A stretch of 12,101 nucleotides of DNA. Origin: Frankiales bacterium. Lineage in GTDB: Bacteria > Actinomycetota > Actinomycetes > Mycobacteriales > SCTD01. The position numbers were made by a program, and so were the translations under genes. The stretch lies in the NCBI GenBank assembly GCA_025464695.1, contig JAODNQ010000209.1, positions 1-12,101 of the forward strand, in the 5' to 3' direction. The notes under the pieces were generated by a model that was not told where the DNA came from, made no database searches, and saw nothing but the letters and a program-made list of their open reading frames with translations. The first letter of the stretch is position 1, and the number at the start of each line of letters is the position of its first letter. This document shows positions 1 through 6,293 of the stretch, one piece after another.

Positions 1-758
1 ACCTCACGGCGACGGACGCGGCCAGCAACAAGTCGCTCGAGAAGCTGTCGAGCGGCCTGCGCATCAACCGGGCAGCGGACGACGCTGCCGGCCTGGTCAA
101 CAGCGAGGCGCTGCGCGCCCAGGTCGGTGGCCTCAAGGTCGCCACCCGCAACGCTCAGGACTCCATCTCGGTCGCCCAGACCGCAGAGGGCGCCCTGAAC
201 GAGGTCACCTCGATCCTGCAGCGCGTGCGTGACCTGACCGTCCAGCGCGCCAACACCGGTGGCAACAGCGACACCGCCACCAGCGCCATCGACGCCGAGG
301 TCAGCTCGCTGGCCGCCGAGGTCGCGCGCATCAGCACGACGGCCAAGTTCAACGGCCACTCGCTGCTGGACGGCAGCTACGACAACAAGTTCCAGGTCGG
401 CGCCAACCAGGACGAGACCGTCGACCTCAAGGTCGGTCTCAACCTGAGCACCGTGGCCGCGAGCCTCACCGGCCTGGGGGCCGACGCCACCGCTCTGGAC
501 ACGATCGACGCCCAGATCCAGAACGTGTCGGCGGCCCGTGGCGACCTCGGTGCGTTCCAGAACCGCATGGAGCACACCATCGCCAACCTGGGTGTGGCCG
601 TGGAGAACCTGTCCGCGTCCGAGTCCCGCATCCGCGACACCGACATGGCCCAGGAGATGACGACCCAGTCGCGCAACTCCATCCTGGCCCAGGCCGGTAC
701 CGCGATGCTCGCCCAGGCGAACCAGAGCAGCCAGGGCGTCCTGAAGCTGCTGCAGTAG
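1..758 (+). CDS. fliC: Flagellin, 5'-truncated by the window edge
   Basis: This is the major filament subunit, exported by the flagellar type III apparatus and polymerised under the FliD cap. The frame is open from base 3, giving 251 visible residues up to TAG at 756-758. About 20 N-terminal residues are missing compared with typical flagellins. The N-terminal D0/D1 helix carries the signature SSGLRINRAADDAAGL, followed by an AEGALNE segment. The C-terminal D1/D0 part has LGAFQNRMEHTIANL, the stretch SESRIRDTDMAQEM, and the end ANQSSQGVLKLLQ. Only about 100 residues separate the two conserved ends, so this is a short flagellin without large D2/D3 domains. Its promoter lies outside the window. 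Two hairpins follow directly, so it is probably transcribed separately from fliD, as expected for a highly expressed late gene. Confidence 0.97.
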   Translation, partial: LTATDAASNKSLEKLSSGLRINRAADDAAGLVNSEALRAQVGGLKVATRNAQDSISVAQTAEGALNEVTSILQRVRDLTVQRANTGGNSDTATSAIDAEVSSLAAEVARISTTAKFNGHSLLDGSYDNKFQVGANQDETVDLKVGLNLSTVAASLTGLGADATALDTIDAQIQNVSAARGDLGAFQNRMEHTIANLGVAVENLSASESRIRDTDMAQEMTTQSRNSILAQAGTAMLAQANQSSQGVLKLLQ

Positions 759-765
759 TCCAGCG

Positions 766-784
766 CCTCTGCCTCCGGCAGGGG
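766..784 (+). terminator. First hairpin after fliC
   Basis: An 8-bp stem with one G-U pair pairs CCTCTGCC (766-773) with GGCAGGGG (777-784) around a 3-base TCC loop. It begins 7 bases after the fliC stop. There is no T-run after it, which is common in high-G+C Actinobacteria. It probably works with the second hairpin as a tandem terminator or as 3'-end protection of the flagellin mRNA. Confidence 0.5.
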
Positions 785-810
785 GCCTGCGACGACACTC
801 CTGCCGACGT

Positions 811-844
811 CCCGGTGAGGGCCGGTCCTCCGGTCCTCACCGGG
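811..844 (+). terminator. Strong hairpin between fliC and fliD, probable terminator
   Basis: CCCGGTGAGGGCCGG (811-825) pairs with CCGGTCCTCACCGGG (830-844) around a TCCT tetraloop. The stem is 15 bp with a single G-U pair and is the strongest non-coding hairpin I found in the window. It lies 52 bases after the fliC stop and 62 bases before the fliD start. No T-tract follows. The likely role is factor-assisted or T-less intrinsic termination of fliC transcription, limiting read-through into fliD. Confidence 0.68.
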
Positions 845-906
845 CGCGTCGGCGTCCCGCACCTGCTCCCACGTCCCGCTCCACGCGTCCCGGAAGGGCT
901 GGTCCG

Positions 907-2706
907 ATGGGCTTCTCGATCGCCGGACTGGGCTCGGGCATCGACACCGCCTCCCTGGTCACGCAGCTCATGCAGGCCGAGCGCGTCCCGCAGACGAAGA
1001 TCACGGCACGGCAGCAGGCGGCCCAGAAGCAGGTCGCCAGCTGGAACGACCTGCGCACGAAGATGCAGGCGCTGCAGACCGCCGCCGCGGCGCTGTCCAC
1101 CCCCGCCAAGGCGCTCGGTTCCACGACCTCCACGAGCGACGCCGACGTCGTCACCGCCGTCGCCCGCCCCGAGGCCACCCCCGGTTCCTACGGCGTCACC
1201 GTCGACCAGCTCGCGGTCGCCCAGCAGCAGAAGCGCTCGGGCCTCGGGCCGCTGTCGATGACCGTCGGTGCCGGGCGCACCTCCGTCGTCGCCGGCCCGG
1301 CCTGGGCCGCGCTGGACCTCGACGACGCCGAGCCCGGGGCGCACACCGTCCAGGTCACCCGCGCGTCGAGCGCCGCCACCCTCTACGGCACCCCGGCGCT
1401 GGCGCTGCCTCCCGACCTCACGCTGTCGGTGGACGGCGGTCCCCCCGTGGCCCTGACCCTCCGCAGCACCCACACCGACGACGCCGACCTCCTGGCCGAC
1501 CTGAACAGCCGTCTCGGCCCGGCCGCCACCGCGAGCATCGTCGGCGGACGGCTCCGGATCAGCGCCGCCTCCGAGGGGTCGACGCACAGCCTGCAGCTCG
1601 GCGGAGCGGCGGCGACCGCCCTCGGGCTCCCTCCCGAGACCGCGCGGGGCGAGGCCGCCCTGCTCCTCGTCGACGGCACCAGCCAGACCGTGGAGCCGCA
1701 GGAGGCAGGCGCCGGCACGCGGCTGCAGACGCTCGGCGAGACGGGGATGCTGCTCACCGTCGGCGCGGGCCTCGCGCTCGGGACGACGCGCGGGACCGTG
1801 GCCGTGACCGACGCGGACTCCACCCTGGCCGACCTGCAGGCGATGCTGAACGACACAGGCAGCCCGGTCGCCGCTGCCGTGGTGGCCGAGGACGCCGGCA
1901 GCACCCTGGTCCTGTCGAGCACGGCCACCGGTACCGACGGCGCCCTGCACATCAGGTCCGAGACCCCGGTCCTGCGCGGGCTGACCGAGACGCAGGCGGC
2001 CAAGAACGCCGTCGTCACCGTCGCCGGGCTGACCGTGACCCGCAGCTCGAACACCCTGACGGACGTCGTCCCCGGCGTCACCCTCGACCTGCTGCACAAG
2101 CCGACCGACGGCCTGAGCCGCACGGTCACGGTCGCGCGCGACAGCAGCGGGACGGTCGACCGGGTCAAGGCCCTCGTGGACGCCCTCAACACCCTGGTCG
2201 GCAAGGTCGCGACCGAGACGAAGTACGACGTGAAGAGCAAGACGGGCGGCCCGCTCGTCGGTGACAGCACCGCCCGCGCTCTCGCCTCGACGCTGTTCTC
2301 CAAGGCCTCCTCCGTCGTCGGCACCGCAGGCTTCCGCTCGCTGTCCGCGCTCGGCATCCAGACCACGCGCGACGGCCGCTTCGAGGTCAAGACCGACGTG
2401 CTCACCAAGGCTCTCGCCACCGACCCCGACGCTGCCGCGAAGGTGCTGGCCGAGTTCTCCACGAGCGTGGAGCAGTACGCGAAGACGAGCTCCGAGACCG
2501 GCGGGCTCATGACGAGCCGGCGGGACGGCGCCCAGGCCGACGTCGACGCCCGGCAGAAGCAGTTCGACGCGATGGAGGTCCGCCTGGCGGCCACGGAGCG
2601 CCGCTACAAGGCGCAGTACAGCGCCCTGGAGACCGCCATGGCCTCGCTCAACTCACAGACGTCCGCCATGAGCGCGGCGCTCTCCGGCATGAACAGCAGC
2701 AGCTAG
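907..2706 (+). CDS. fliD: Flagellar filament cap protein FliD (hook-associated protein 2)
   Basis: FliD forms the cap at the filament tip that folds and inserts flagellin. The 599-residue product starts with the classic FliD_N sequence MGFSIAGLGSGIDTASLV and a helical D0/D1 region to about residue 65. Two stretches at about 189-225 and 298-340 resemble flagellin hook IN repeats (a D/L-rich helix followed by a strand pattern ending xLxISS or LVLSS). The FliD_C domain begins near residue 367 (VVTVAGLTVTRSSNTLTDVV) and runs through a long C-terminal coiled coil (about 525-595, ending GMNSSS). The length is at the larger end for the family, with extra central domain sequence. The start is supported by the Shine-Dalgarno-like GGAAGGG at 892-898, 8 bases upstream of ATG. 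Confidence 0.96.
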   Translation: MGFSIAGLGSGIDTASLVTQLMQAERVPQTKITARQQAAQKQVASWNDLRTKMQALQTAAAALSTPAKALGSTTSTSDADVVTAVARPEATPGSYGVTVDQLAVAQQQKRSGLGPLSMTVGAGRTSVVAGPAWAALDLDDAEPGAHTVQVTRASSAATLYGTPALALPPDLTLSVDGGPPVALTLRSTHTDDADLLADLNSRLGPAATASIVGGRLRISAASEGSTHSLQLGGAAATALGLPPETARGEAALLLVDGTSQTVEPQEAGAGTRLQTLGETGMLLTVGAGLALGTTRGTVAVTDADSTLADLQAMLNDTGSPVAAAVVAEDAGSTLVLSSTATGTDGALHIRSETPVLRGLTETQAAKNAVVTVAGLTVTRSSNTLTDVVPGVTLDLLHKPTDGLSRTVTVARDSSGTVDRVKALVDALNTLVGKVATETKYDVKSKTGGPLVGDSTARALASTLFSKASSVVGTAGFRSLSALGIQTTRDGRFEVKTDVLTKALATDPDAAAKVLAEFSTSVEQYAKTSSETGGLMTSRRDGAQADVDARQKQFDAMEVRLAATERRYKAQYSALETAMASLNSQTSAMSAALSGMNSSS

Positions 2707-2735
2707 GCCGCCACCCGGCGCTCATCCCACAGGCC

Positions 2736-2772
2736 GCTCCGCCGATGGAGCAGGGGACCACGGACGGTCCCC
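2736..2772 (+). other. Two adjacent hairpins in the fliD-fliS leader
   Basis: GCTCC (2736-2740) pairs with GGAGC (2747-2751), and GGGGACC (2753-2759) pairs with GGTCCCC (2766-2772) around ACGGAC. They end 8 bases before the fliS ribosome binding site (GAGGAAGGA, 2781-2789). They could be a weak terminator or attenuator after fliD, or an mRNA processing or stability element. The stems are short and such structures arise by chance in DNA this G+C-rich. Confidence 0.35.
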
Positions 2773-2800
2773 ACCCCGACGAGGAAGGACCCTCTCCCAC

Positions 2801-3190
2801 ATGACACTCCCCATCACGAACGCCGCCGTCGCCGACCGCTACCTCACCGAGCGCGTGCTGACCGCGAGCCCCGCCGAGCTGACCGCGATGCTCTTCGACG
2901 CCTGCGTCGGCGCGCTCAAGGCCGCCGCCCGGCTGCAGGAGGCCGAGCAGCACCCGCTCGCCGGCCAGCGGCTCATGAAGGCGCAGGACATCGTCCTCGA
3001 GCTGCGCTCGACGCTGAACCCCGCCGCGGGCGACCTCACGGTCTCGCTCGACGCCCTCTACACCTACGCCTACGGCCTGCTGGTGCGCGCCAACGTCCGC
3101 CGCGACCGCGCCGCCACCCTCGAGGCCCTCGCCCTGGTCGAGCCGCTGCAGACCGCCTGGCGCACCTCCTGCTGCACGCTCGCCGCCTGA
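2801..3190 (+). CDS. fliS: Flagellin export chaperone FliS
   Basis: FliS is a small all-helical cytoplasmic chaperone that binds the flagellin C-terminus, stops premature polymerisation and delivers flagellin to the export gate. At 129 residues it matches the usual family length (about 125-135). Family features visible are a tyrosine-containing N-terminus (ADRYLTERVLTASPAELTAM, residues about 11-30), the LFDACVGAL helix, a basic KAQDIVLELRSTLNP segment, and the SLDALYTYAYGLLVRANVRRD region (about residues 81-101). The position after fliD is the usual one. The Shine-Dalgarno sequence GAGGAAGGA (2781-2789) lies 11 bases upstream, slightly long. The C-terminus contains adjacent cysteines (SCCTLAA), which is unusual in a cytoplasmic chaperone. 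Confidence 0.93.
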   Translation: MTLPITNAAVADRYLTERVLTASPAELTAMLFDACVGALKAAARLQEAEQHPLAGQRLMKAQDIVLELRSTLNPAAGDLTVSLDALYTYAYGLLVRANVRRDRAATLEALALVEPLQTAWRTSCCTLAA

Positions 3191-3209
3191 GCCCCGCTCC
3201 GGAGCCCGC

Positions 3210-3503
3210 ATGAGCCAGCCCTCGCCCGTCGCCGACCCCGAGGTCGGGCGCGTCCCGGTCGTCCTGGCGTGGCCGGACCACCTCGACGCGCTCGAGGAGT
3301 GGCTGCGCCGCACCCGAGACGCCCTGCAGGGCGGTGCCCTCGAGAGCCTCCCGGGGCCGCTCGTCAGCGTCGGGGACGGCCCCCTGCCCGAGGGCCTGCG
3401 GCTGCGCGCCGCGGTGGCCCTGCAGGAGCTGCAGCGGCTGCAGGCGACCGGCCTCGAGCGACGCCTCGGACTGGCCCGCGGCCAGGCCTACCAGCGCTTC
3501 TAG
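3210..3503 (+). CDS. Small helical FliT-like protein downstream of fliS
   Basis: A 97-residue, Leu/Arg-rich, soluble protein with no signal peptide or membrane segment. I see a first helix (WPDHLDALEEWLRRTRDAL, about residues 21-39), a Pro/Gly-rich loop (about 45-61, ending GDGPLPEG) and a second helical stretch (about 62-95, LRLRAAVALQELQRLQ). This layout, and the position right after fliS, resemble the small FliT-like proteins annotated after fliS in other flagellated bacteria. FliT binds FliD, so a FliD chaperone role is an inference from position, not from a clear signature. The start has GGAG (3201-3204) 5 bases upstream. The gap to fliS is only 19 bases, so co-transcription is likely. 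Confidence 0.75.
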   Translation: MSQPSPVADPEVGRVPVVLAWPDHLDALEEWLRRTRDALQGGALESLPGPLVSVGDGPLPEGLRLRAAVALQELQRLQATGLERRLGLARGQAYQRF

Positions 3504-3522
3504 TCCTCACCCCCCAGGCACC

Positions 3523-3559
3523 ACCCGAACGGGCCAGATCTGCAGATGACCCGCTCGGG
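3523..3559 (+). repeat. Two CCCGNNCGGG elements flanking a 10-bp palindrome
   Basis: ACCCGAACGGG (3523-3533) and ACCCGCTCGGG (3549-3559) match at 9 of 11 bases, and each is a short inverted repeat. Between them, almost exactly centred, is the perfect palindrome ATCTGCAGAT (3538-3547). The spacing between equivalent positions is 26 bp. The arrangement looks like a binding site for a dimeric regulator, but no known operator was recognised. Confidence 0.45.
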
Positions 3560-3561
3560 GG

Positions 3562-3594
3562 CGACAGGACAGACGCCCCGGGTCCGACAGGACA
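3562..3594 (+). repeat. Exact 10-bp direct repeat CGACAGGACA
   Basis: CGACAGGACA occurs at 3562-3571 and again at 3585-3594, 23 bp apart (about two helical turns), in the same strand orientation. It follows immediately after the CCCGNNCGGG pair. It is a candidate paired binding site for a transcription factor acting on the flgB operon. The function is inferred only from its form and position. Confidence 0.45.
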
Positions 3595-3697
3595 AGCACA
3601 CGGACGTACGGCCGCACCACCTCAGGGAAGAGCACCTCGTACCTCTCGGCAGGAGCCGGAGGGACGGGGCGGCGCTTCCCTTTCTGCGTTTCTCCCC

Positions 3698-3702
3698 AGG
3701 AG
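3698..3702 (+). promoter_or_regulatory. Ribosome binding site that fixes the flgB start
   Basis: AGGAG lies 5 bases before the ATG at 3708. It supports that ATG over the in-frame ATG at 3546, which would add 54 Arg/His-rich residues unlike any FlgB N-terminus. Confidence 0.75.
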
Positions 3703-3707
3703 CCCTG

Positions 3708-4055
3708 ATGACCCTCTTCACCGACCGCACCCAGGGTGCGCTCGAGCGGGCGATGGACGGCGTGGCCCTGCGTCAGCGGGTCATGTCGCAGAACGTCGCC
3801 AACGCGATGACGCCGGGCTACCAGGCACAGAAGGTGGAGTTCGAGGGTGCCCTGGCGGACGCGCTGCGCGGCGGCGAGGACGCGGGCGGCGTGAGCCCGA
3901 CGGTCTCGGGCACGGGTGCCGCGAACCGCGAGGACGGCAACAACGTGGAGCTCGAGACCGAGGCGACCGGCCTCATGCGGAACGGGCTGCAGTTCGACGC
4001 GCTCGTCCAGGCCACCAGCTACCGGCTCGGCGTCCTGCGCGCGGCGGTGCGCTGA
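3708..4055 (+). CDS. flgB: Flagellar proximal rod protein FlgB
   Basis: FlgB is a proximal rod subunit, exported early and assembled on FliE at the MS ring. The product is 115 residues, close to the usual 110-140. It has the N-terminal rod/hook signature (RQRVMSQNVANAMTPGYQ, about residues 22-39, matching the SxNiANxxTPGYk consensus), then VEFEGAL. Residues 72-85 give the REDGNNVELETEAT motif (family consensus DGNNVdle.E), and the C-terminus is the amphipathic LQFDALVQATSYRLGVLRAAVR helix. The central region is shortened. It opens the long operon, and its TGA shares one base with the flgC ATG (TGATG), so the two are translationally coupled. Confidence 0.96.
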   Translation: MTLFTDRTQGALERAMDGVALRQRVMSQNVANAMTPGYQAQKVEFEGALADALRGGEDAGGVSPTVSGTGAANREDGNNVELETEATGLMRNGLQFDALVQATSYRLGVLRAAVR

Positions 4056-4450
4056 TGGGCATGTTCGGCGCCCTCGACGCCGCCAGCAGCGGGGTGACCC
4101 TCGGTCGCACCTGGATCGACGCTTCCTCCGACAACGTCGCGAACCTCAACACCGTCCGCCCCGCCGGTGAGCAGCCCTTCCGGGCCCGCCTCGTCGTGGC
4201 GCGCGCCCGGGCCGACCAGGACGGCGTGGACGTCGAGCGGATCGCCGAGAAGGGCGGGCCGCCCGAGGTCGCCTACGACCCCGAGAACCCGCTCGCCGAC
4301 GCCGCCGGCTACGTGACCCGCCCCCAGGTCGACCTCACCGAGGAGATGACCAACATCATGATGGCCAGCCGGCTCTACCAGGCCAACCTGTCCGTGATGC
4401 AGCAGGCCAAGGACAGCTACAAGGCCGCGCTCTCGATCGGCCAGTCGTGA
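4055..4450 (+). CDS. flgC: Flagellar proximal rod protein FlgC
   Basis: FlgC is a second proximal rod protein that stacks with FlgB, FlgF and FliE. The 131-residue product begins MGMFGALDAASSGVTLGR, matching the family start (M.MFnalDisaSGltaqr), and continues with SSDNVANLNTVRPAGEQPF (the SxNiANanTt.. motif). The C-terminal rod signature is complete: a PQVDLTEEMTNIMMASRLYQ stretch (about residues 91-110), then ANLSVMQQAKDSYKAALSIGQ. The ATG at 4055 is chosen over that at 4061 because it matches the family N-terminus and overlaps the flgB stop. The gene ends in GTGA, which provides the GTG start of fliE. Confidence 0.96.
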   Translation: MGMFGALDAASSGVTLGRTWIDASSDNVANLNTVRPAGEQPFRARLVVARARADQDGVDVERIAEKGGPPEVAYDPENPLADAAGYVTRPQVDLTEEMTNIMMASRLYQANLSVMQQAKDSYKAALSIGQS

Positions 4451-4749
4451 TCGTCGGAGGCGTCGGCGCGACGCCGTTCGTCCCCCCGACCATCTCGACC
4501 GGCGGTGCGGGCGGCGCGGGCGGTGCTGCCAAGGCTGGTGGGTCCGCGTTCGCGCAGAGCCTCGAGTCGGTGCAGTCGCTGACCACCAAGGCCGACACGC
4601 TCGCCCAGGGCGTCGCGACCGGCGACCTGCAGGACGTCCACCAGTTCACCGCCGCTGCCGCCAAGGCCCAGCTCGGCGTCGAGCTCACCGTCTCGCTGCG
4701 CAACCGCGCGGTCGAGGCCTACCAGGAGATCATGAGGATGCAGGTCTGA
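4447..4749 (+). CDS. fliE: Flagellar hook-basal body protein FliE
   Basis: FliE links the FliF ring to the rod and is among the first proteins exported through the flagellar gate. The product is 100 residues, typical for the family. The N-terminal third is Gly/Ala-rich (residues 19-32). FAQSL at 35-39 fits the FxxxPhi gate-recognition pattern known in early export substrates. The conserved C-terminus has TAAAAKAQLGVELTVSLRNR followed by AVEAYQEIMRMQV, which is diagnostic. Translation starts at GTG within the flgC stop (GTGA, 4-nt overlap). The TGA stop shares its A with the fliF ATG. Confidence 0.95.
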   Translation: MIVGGVGATPFVPPTISTGGAGGAGGAAKAGGSAFAQSLESVQSLTTKADTLAQGVATGDLQDVHQFTAAAAKAQLGVELTVSLRNRAVEAYQEIMRMQV

Positions 4750-6293
4750 TGGCAGCGCTCGACGTGGACGGCCTCAAGAAGAAGGTCAGCGCGTTCGTCA
4801 AGGGCTTCAGCCCCAGCCAGCTGGTCATCATCGGCCTGCTGTCGGTGGTGGCCCTGGTCGGCGGCGTGACCTTCCTCAAGTGGGTCACCGCCCCCACCTA
4901 CGGCGTGCTCATGGCGGGCCTCGACCCGCAGGACGCCAGCGCCGTCACCGCGCAGCTGGACGCCGACGGCGTCGCCTACCAGCTCGCCGCGGGCGGGACG
5001 ACCCTCATGGTCCCGACCTCCGTGCTGGACGCCGAGCGCCTCAAGGTCGCCGCGGCCGGGCTGCCCAAGGGCAAGACCGACAGCGGCTGGGCCGCGTTCG
5101 ACAAGGCGGGCCTGACGTCGTCGTCGTTCCAGCAGCAGGTGGCCTACCAGCGCGCGATGGAGGCGACGCTGTCCTCCGCCGTCGGCGAGATCGAGGGCGT
5201 GCGCAGCGCCGAGGTCCACCTCGCCCTGCCCGAGAAGAAGCTCTTCACGGACGACCAGAAGCCCGCCCGCGCCTCCGTGCTGGTGAGCACGGACGGCTCG
5301 CTCGGCGACGACGCCGTCGAGGCGATGACGCACCTGGTCGCCAGCTCCGTCCCCGACCTGCAGGCGGCGGACGTCAGCGTCACCGACAGCAGCGGCCGCC
5401 TCCTCACCTCCGAGGGCAGCACCGCAGGCAGCGACCGGGTGGCCAAGACCCGCACGGCGCTCGAGACCACCCTCGAGGCCCGGGCGACGACGATGTTCGA
5501 CCAGCTGCTCGGCAGCGGGCACGCTGTCGTGCGCGTCAACGCGGAGATCGACACCGCGAACCGCACCGTCGACAGCGAGGTCTACGACGACGCCAAGAAG
5601 TCGGTGCTGTCCTCCTCGACGTCGGAGGAGACCTACGGCTCGCCCTCCGCGACGTCGGCCGGCGTGGTCGGGCAGGCCGCCAGCCCGGCGCCGTCGGCCT
5701 CCCCCGGCACCGCCGGCTACAAGAAGTCCGCCACGAGCACGCAGATGGGCGTCTCCCGCACCGTCGAGCACTCCGCCGTGGCGCCGGGCGGGGTCAAGCG
5801 GCTCACCGTGGCGGTCGTCGTCGACCGCAACGCCAAGACCGCCCCCGCCGCCGCCGAGCTGCAGGCGATGGTCGCGAACGCCGTCGGGCTGGACCCGGCA
5901 CGCGGCGACACCATCTCGGTCTCCACCCCGGCCTTCCCCGACAGCACCGACACCACGGCGGCGGCGGCGCCCGCGGGCGGCGCCTCCACGCTCACCGCCC
6001 TGGCGCCCCAGGTGCTCGGCGGGGTGCTGCTCCTGCTGGTCAGCCTCGGCCTGCTGCGCACCGTCCGCCGGGGCACCTCCACCGAGCTGTCCCCCGCCGA
6101 GGTCACCGCCGCGCTCGACCGCACCGCCGGGGGCTCCAAGGCCGTCGCCGCGGGTGCCCAGGCCGCCCTGCCCGCCGGCGCCGTGCCTACCCCGCGCTCG
6201 GAGGACGACGACCTGCTGGCCCGGCTCGACGACCCTGACGAGGTCGCGGGCATGCTCCGCGGCTGGCTCGCCACCACCGGCGGCGACCGGTGA
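4749..6293 (+). CDS. fliF: Flagellar MS-ring protein FliF
   Basis: FliF forms the MS ring in the cytoplasmic membrane, which is the base for the rod, the export gate and the rotor. The 514-residue product has a first membrane helix at about 25-45 (QLVIIGLLSVVALVGGVTFL). The YscJ/FliF ring-building domains follow at about 46-215, with VRSAEVHLALPEKKLF near 152-167. RBM3 lies at about 225-395, with GHAVVRVNAEID, a Ser/Ala/Pro-rich loop near 290-330 and VKRLTVAVVVD. A second membrane helix is at about 420-440. The acidic C-terminal tail (DDDLLARLDDPDEVAGMLRGWL) is the FliG-binding part, facing the cytoplasm. Length is slightly below the enteric protein (about 550). It overlaps fliE by 1 nt and fliG by 4 nt. 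Confidence 0.97.
   Translation: MAALDVDGLKKKVSAFVKGFSPSQLVIIGLLSVVALVGGVTFLKWVTAPTYGVLMAGLDPQDASAVTAQLDADGVAYQLAAGGTTLMVPTSVLDAERLKVAAAGLPKGKTDSGWAAFDKAGLTSSSFQQQVAYQRAMEATLSSAVGEIEGVRSAEVHLALPEKKLFTDDQKPARASVLVSTDGSLGDDAVEAMTHLVASSVPDLQAADVSVTDSSGRLLTSEGSTAGSDRVAKTRTALETTLEARATTMFDQLLGSGHAVVRVNAEIDTANRTVDSEVYDDAKKSVLSSSTSEETYGSPSATSAGVVGQAASPAPSASPGTAGYKKSATSTQMGVSRTVEHSAVAPGGVKRLTVAVVVDRNAKTAPAAAELQAMVANAVGLDPARGDTISVSTPAFPDSTDTTAAAAPAGGASTLTALAPQVLGGVLLLLVSLGLLRTVRRGTSTELSPAEVTAALDRTAGGSKAVAAGAQAALPAGAVPTPRSEDDDLLARLDDPDEVAGMLRGWLATTGGDR

Larger units (their letters stand above)
3504..3707 (+). promoter_or_regulatory. Leader of the flgB operon; probable promoter/operator region
   Basis: This 204-base gap is the longest non-coding stretch in the window and precedes the basal-body operon, so it should contain that operon's promoter. 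I find no convincing sigma-70 or sigma-28 (TAAA/GCCGATAA-type) promoter. It holds a perfect palindrome, two CCCGNNCGGG elements and a 10-bp direct repeat, all within 3523-3594. A comparatively T-rich stretch at 3676-3694 (CCCTTTCTGCGTTTCTCC) lies just before the flgB ribosome binding site. An in-frame ATG at 3546 would extend FlgB upstream but is rejected. Confidence 0.5.

Noticed and set aside
466..2097. Long minus-strand open frame (543 codons) opposite fliC-fliD
   Set aside because: It is Gly/Arg-rich with no domain, and lies opposite two clear genes. Long antisense frames are expected in very G+C-rich coding DNA.
3196..3205. Palindrome GCTCCGGAGC before the FliT-like gene
   Set aside because: It has no loop and so cannot fold as a tight hairpin. 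The GGAG half is explained as the ribosome binding site.
3546..3707. In-frame 54-codon upstream extension of FlgB
   Set aside because: The added residues are Arg/His-rich and unlike FlgB, while AGGAG at 3698-3702 and the family-like MTLFTDRTQ start support ATG 3708.
3269..4054. Long upstream extension of the flgC frame
   Set aside because: It overlaps the FliT-like gene and flgB, is Pro/Arg-rich, and the FlgC family start MGMFGALDAASSG at 4055 is clear.
5590..5740. Ser/Ala/Pro-rich stretch in FliF as a possible insertion or fusion junction
   Set aside because: A low-complexity loop within the third ring-building region is normal for FliF, and the frame and codon use continue without a break.
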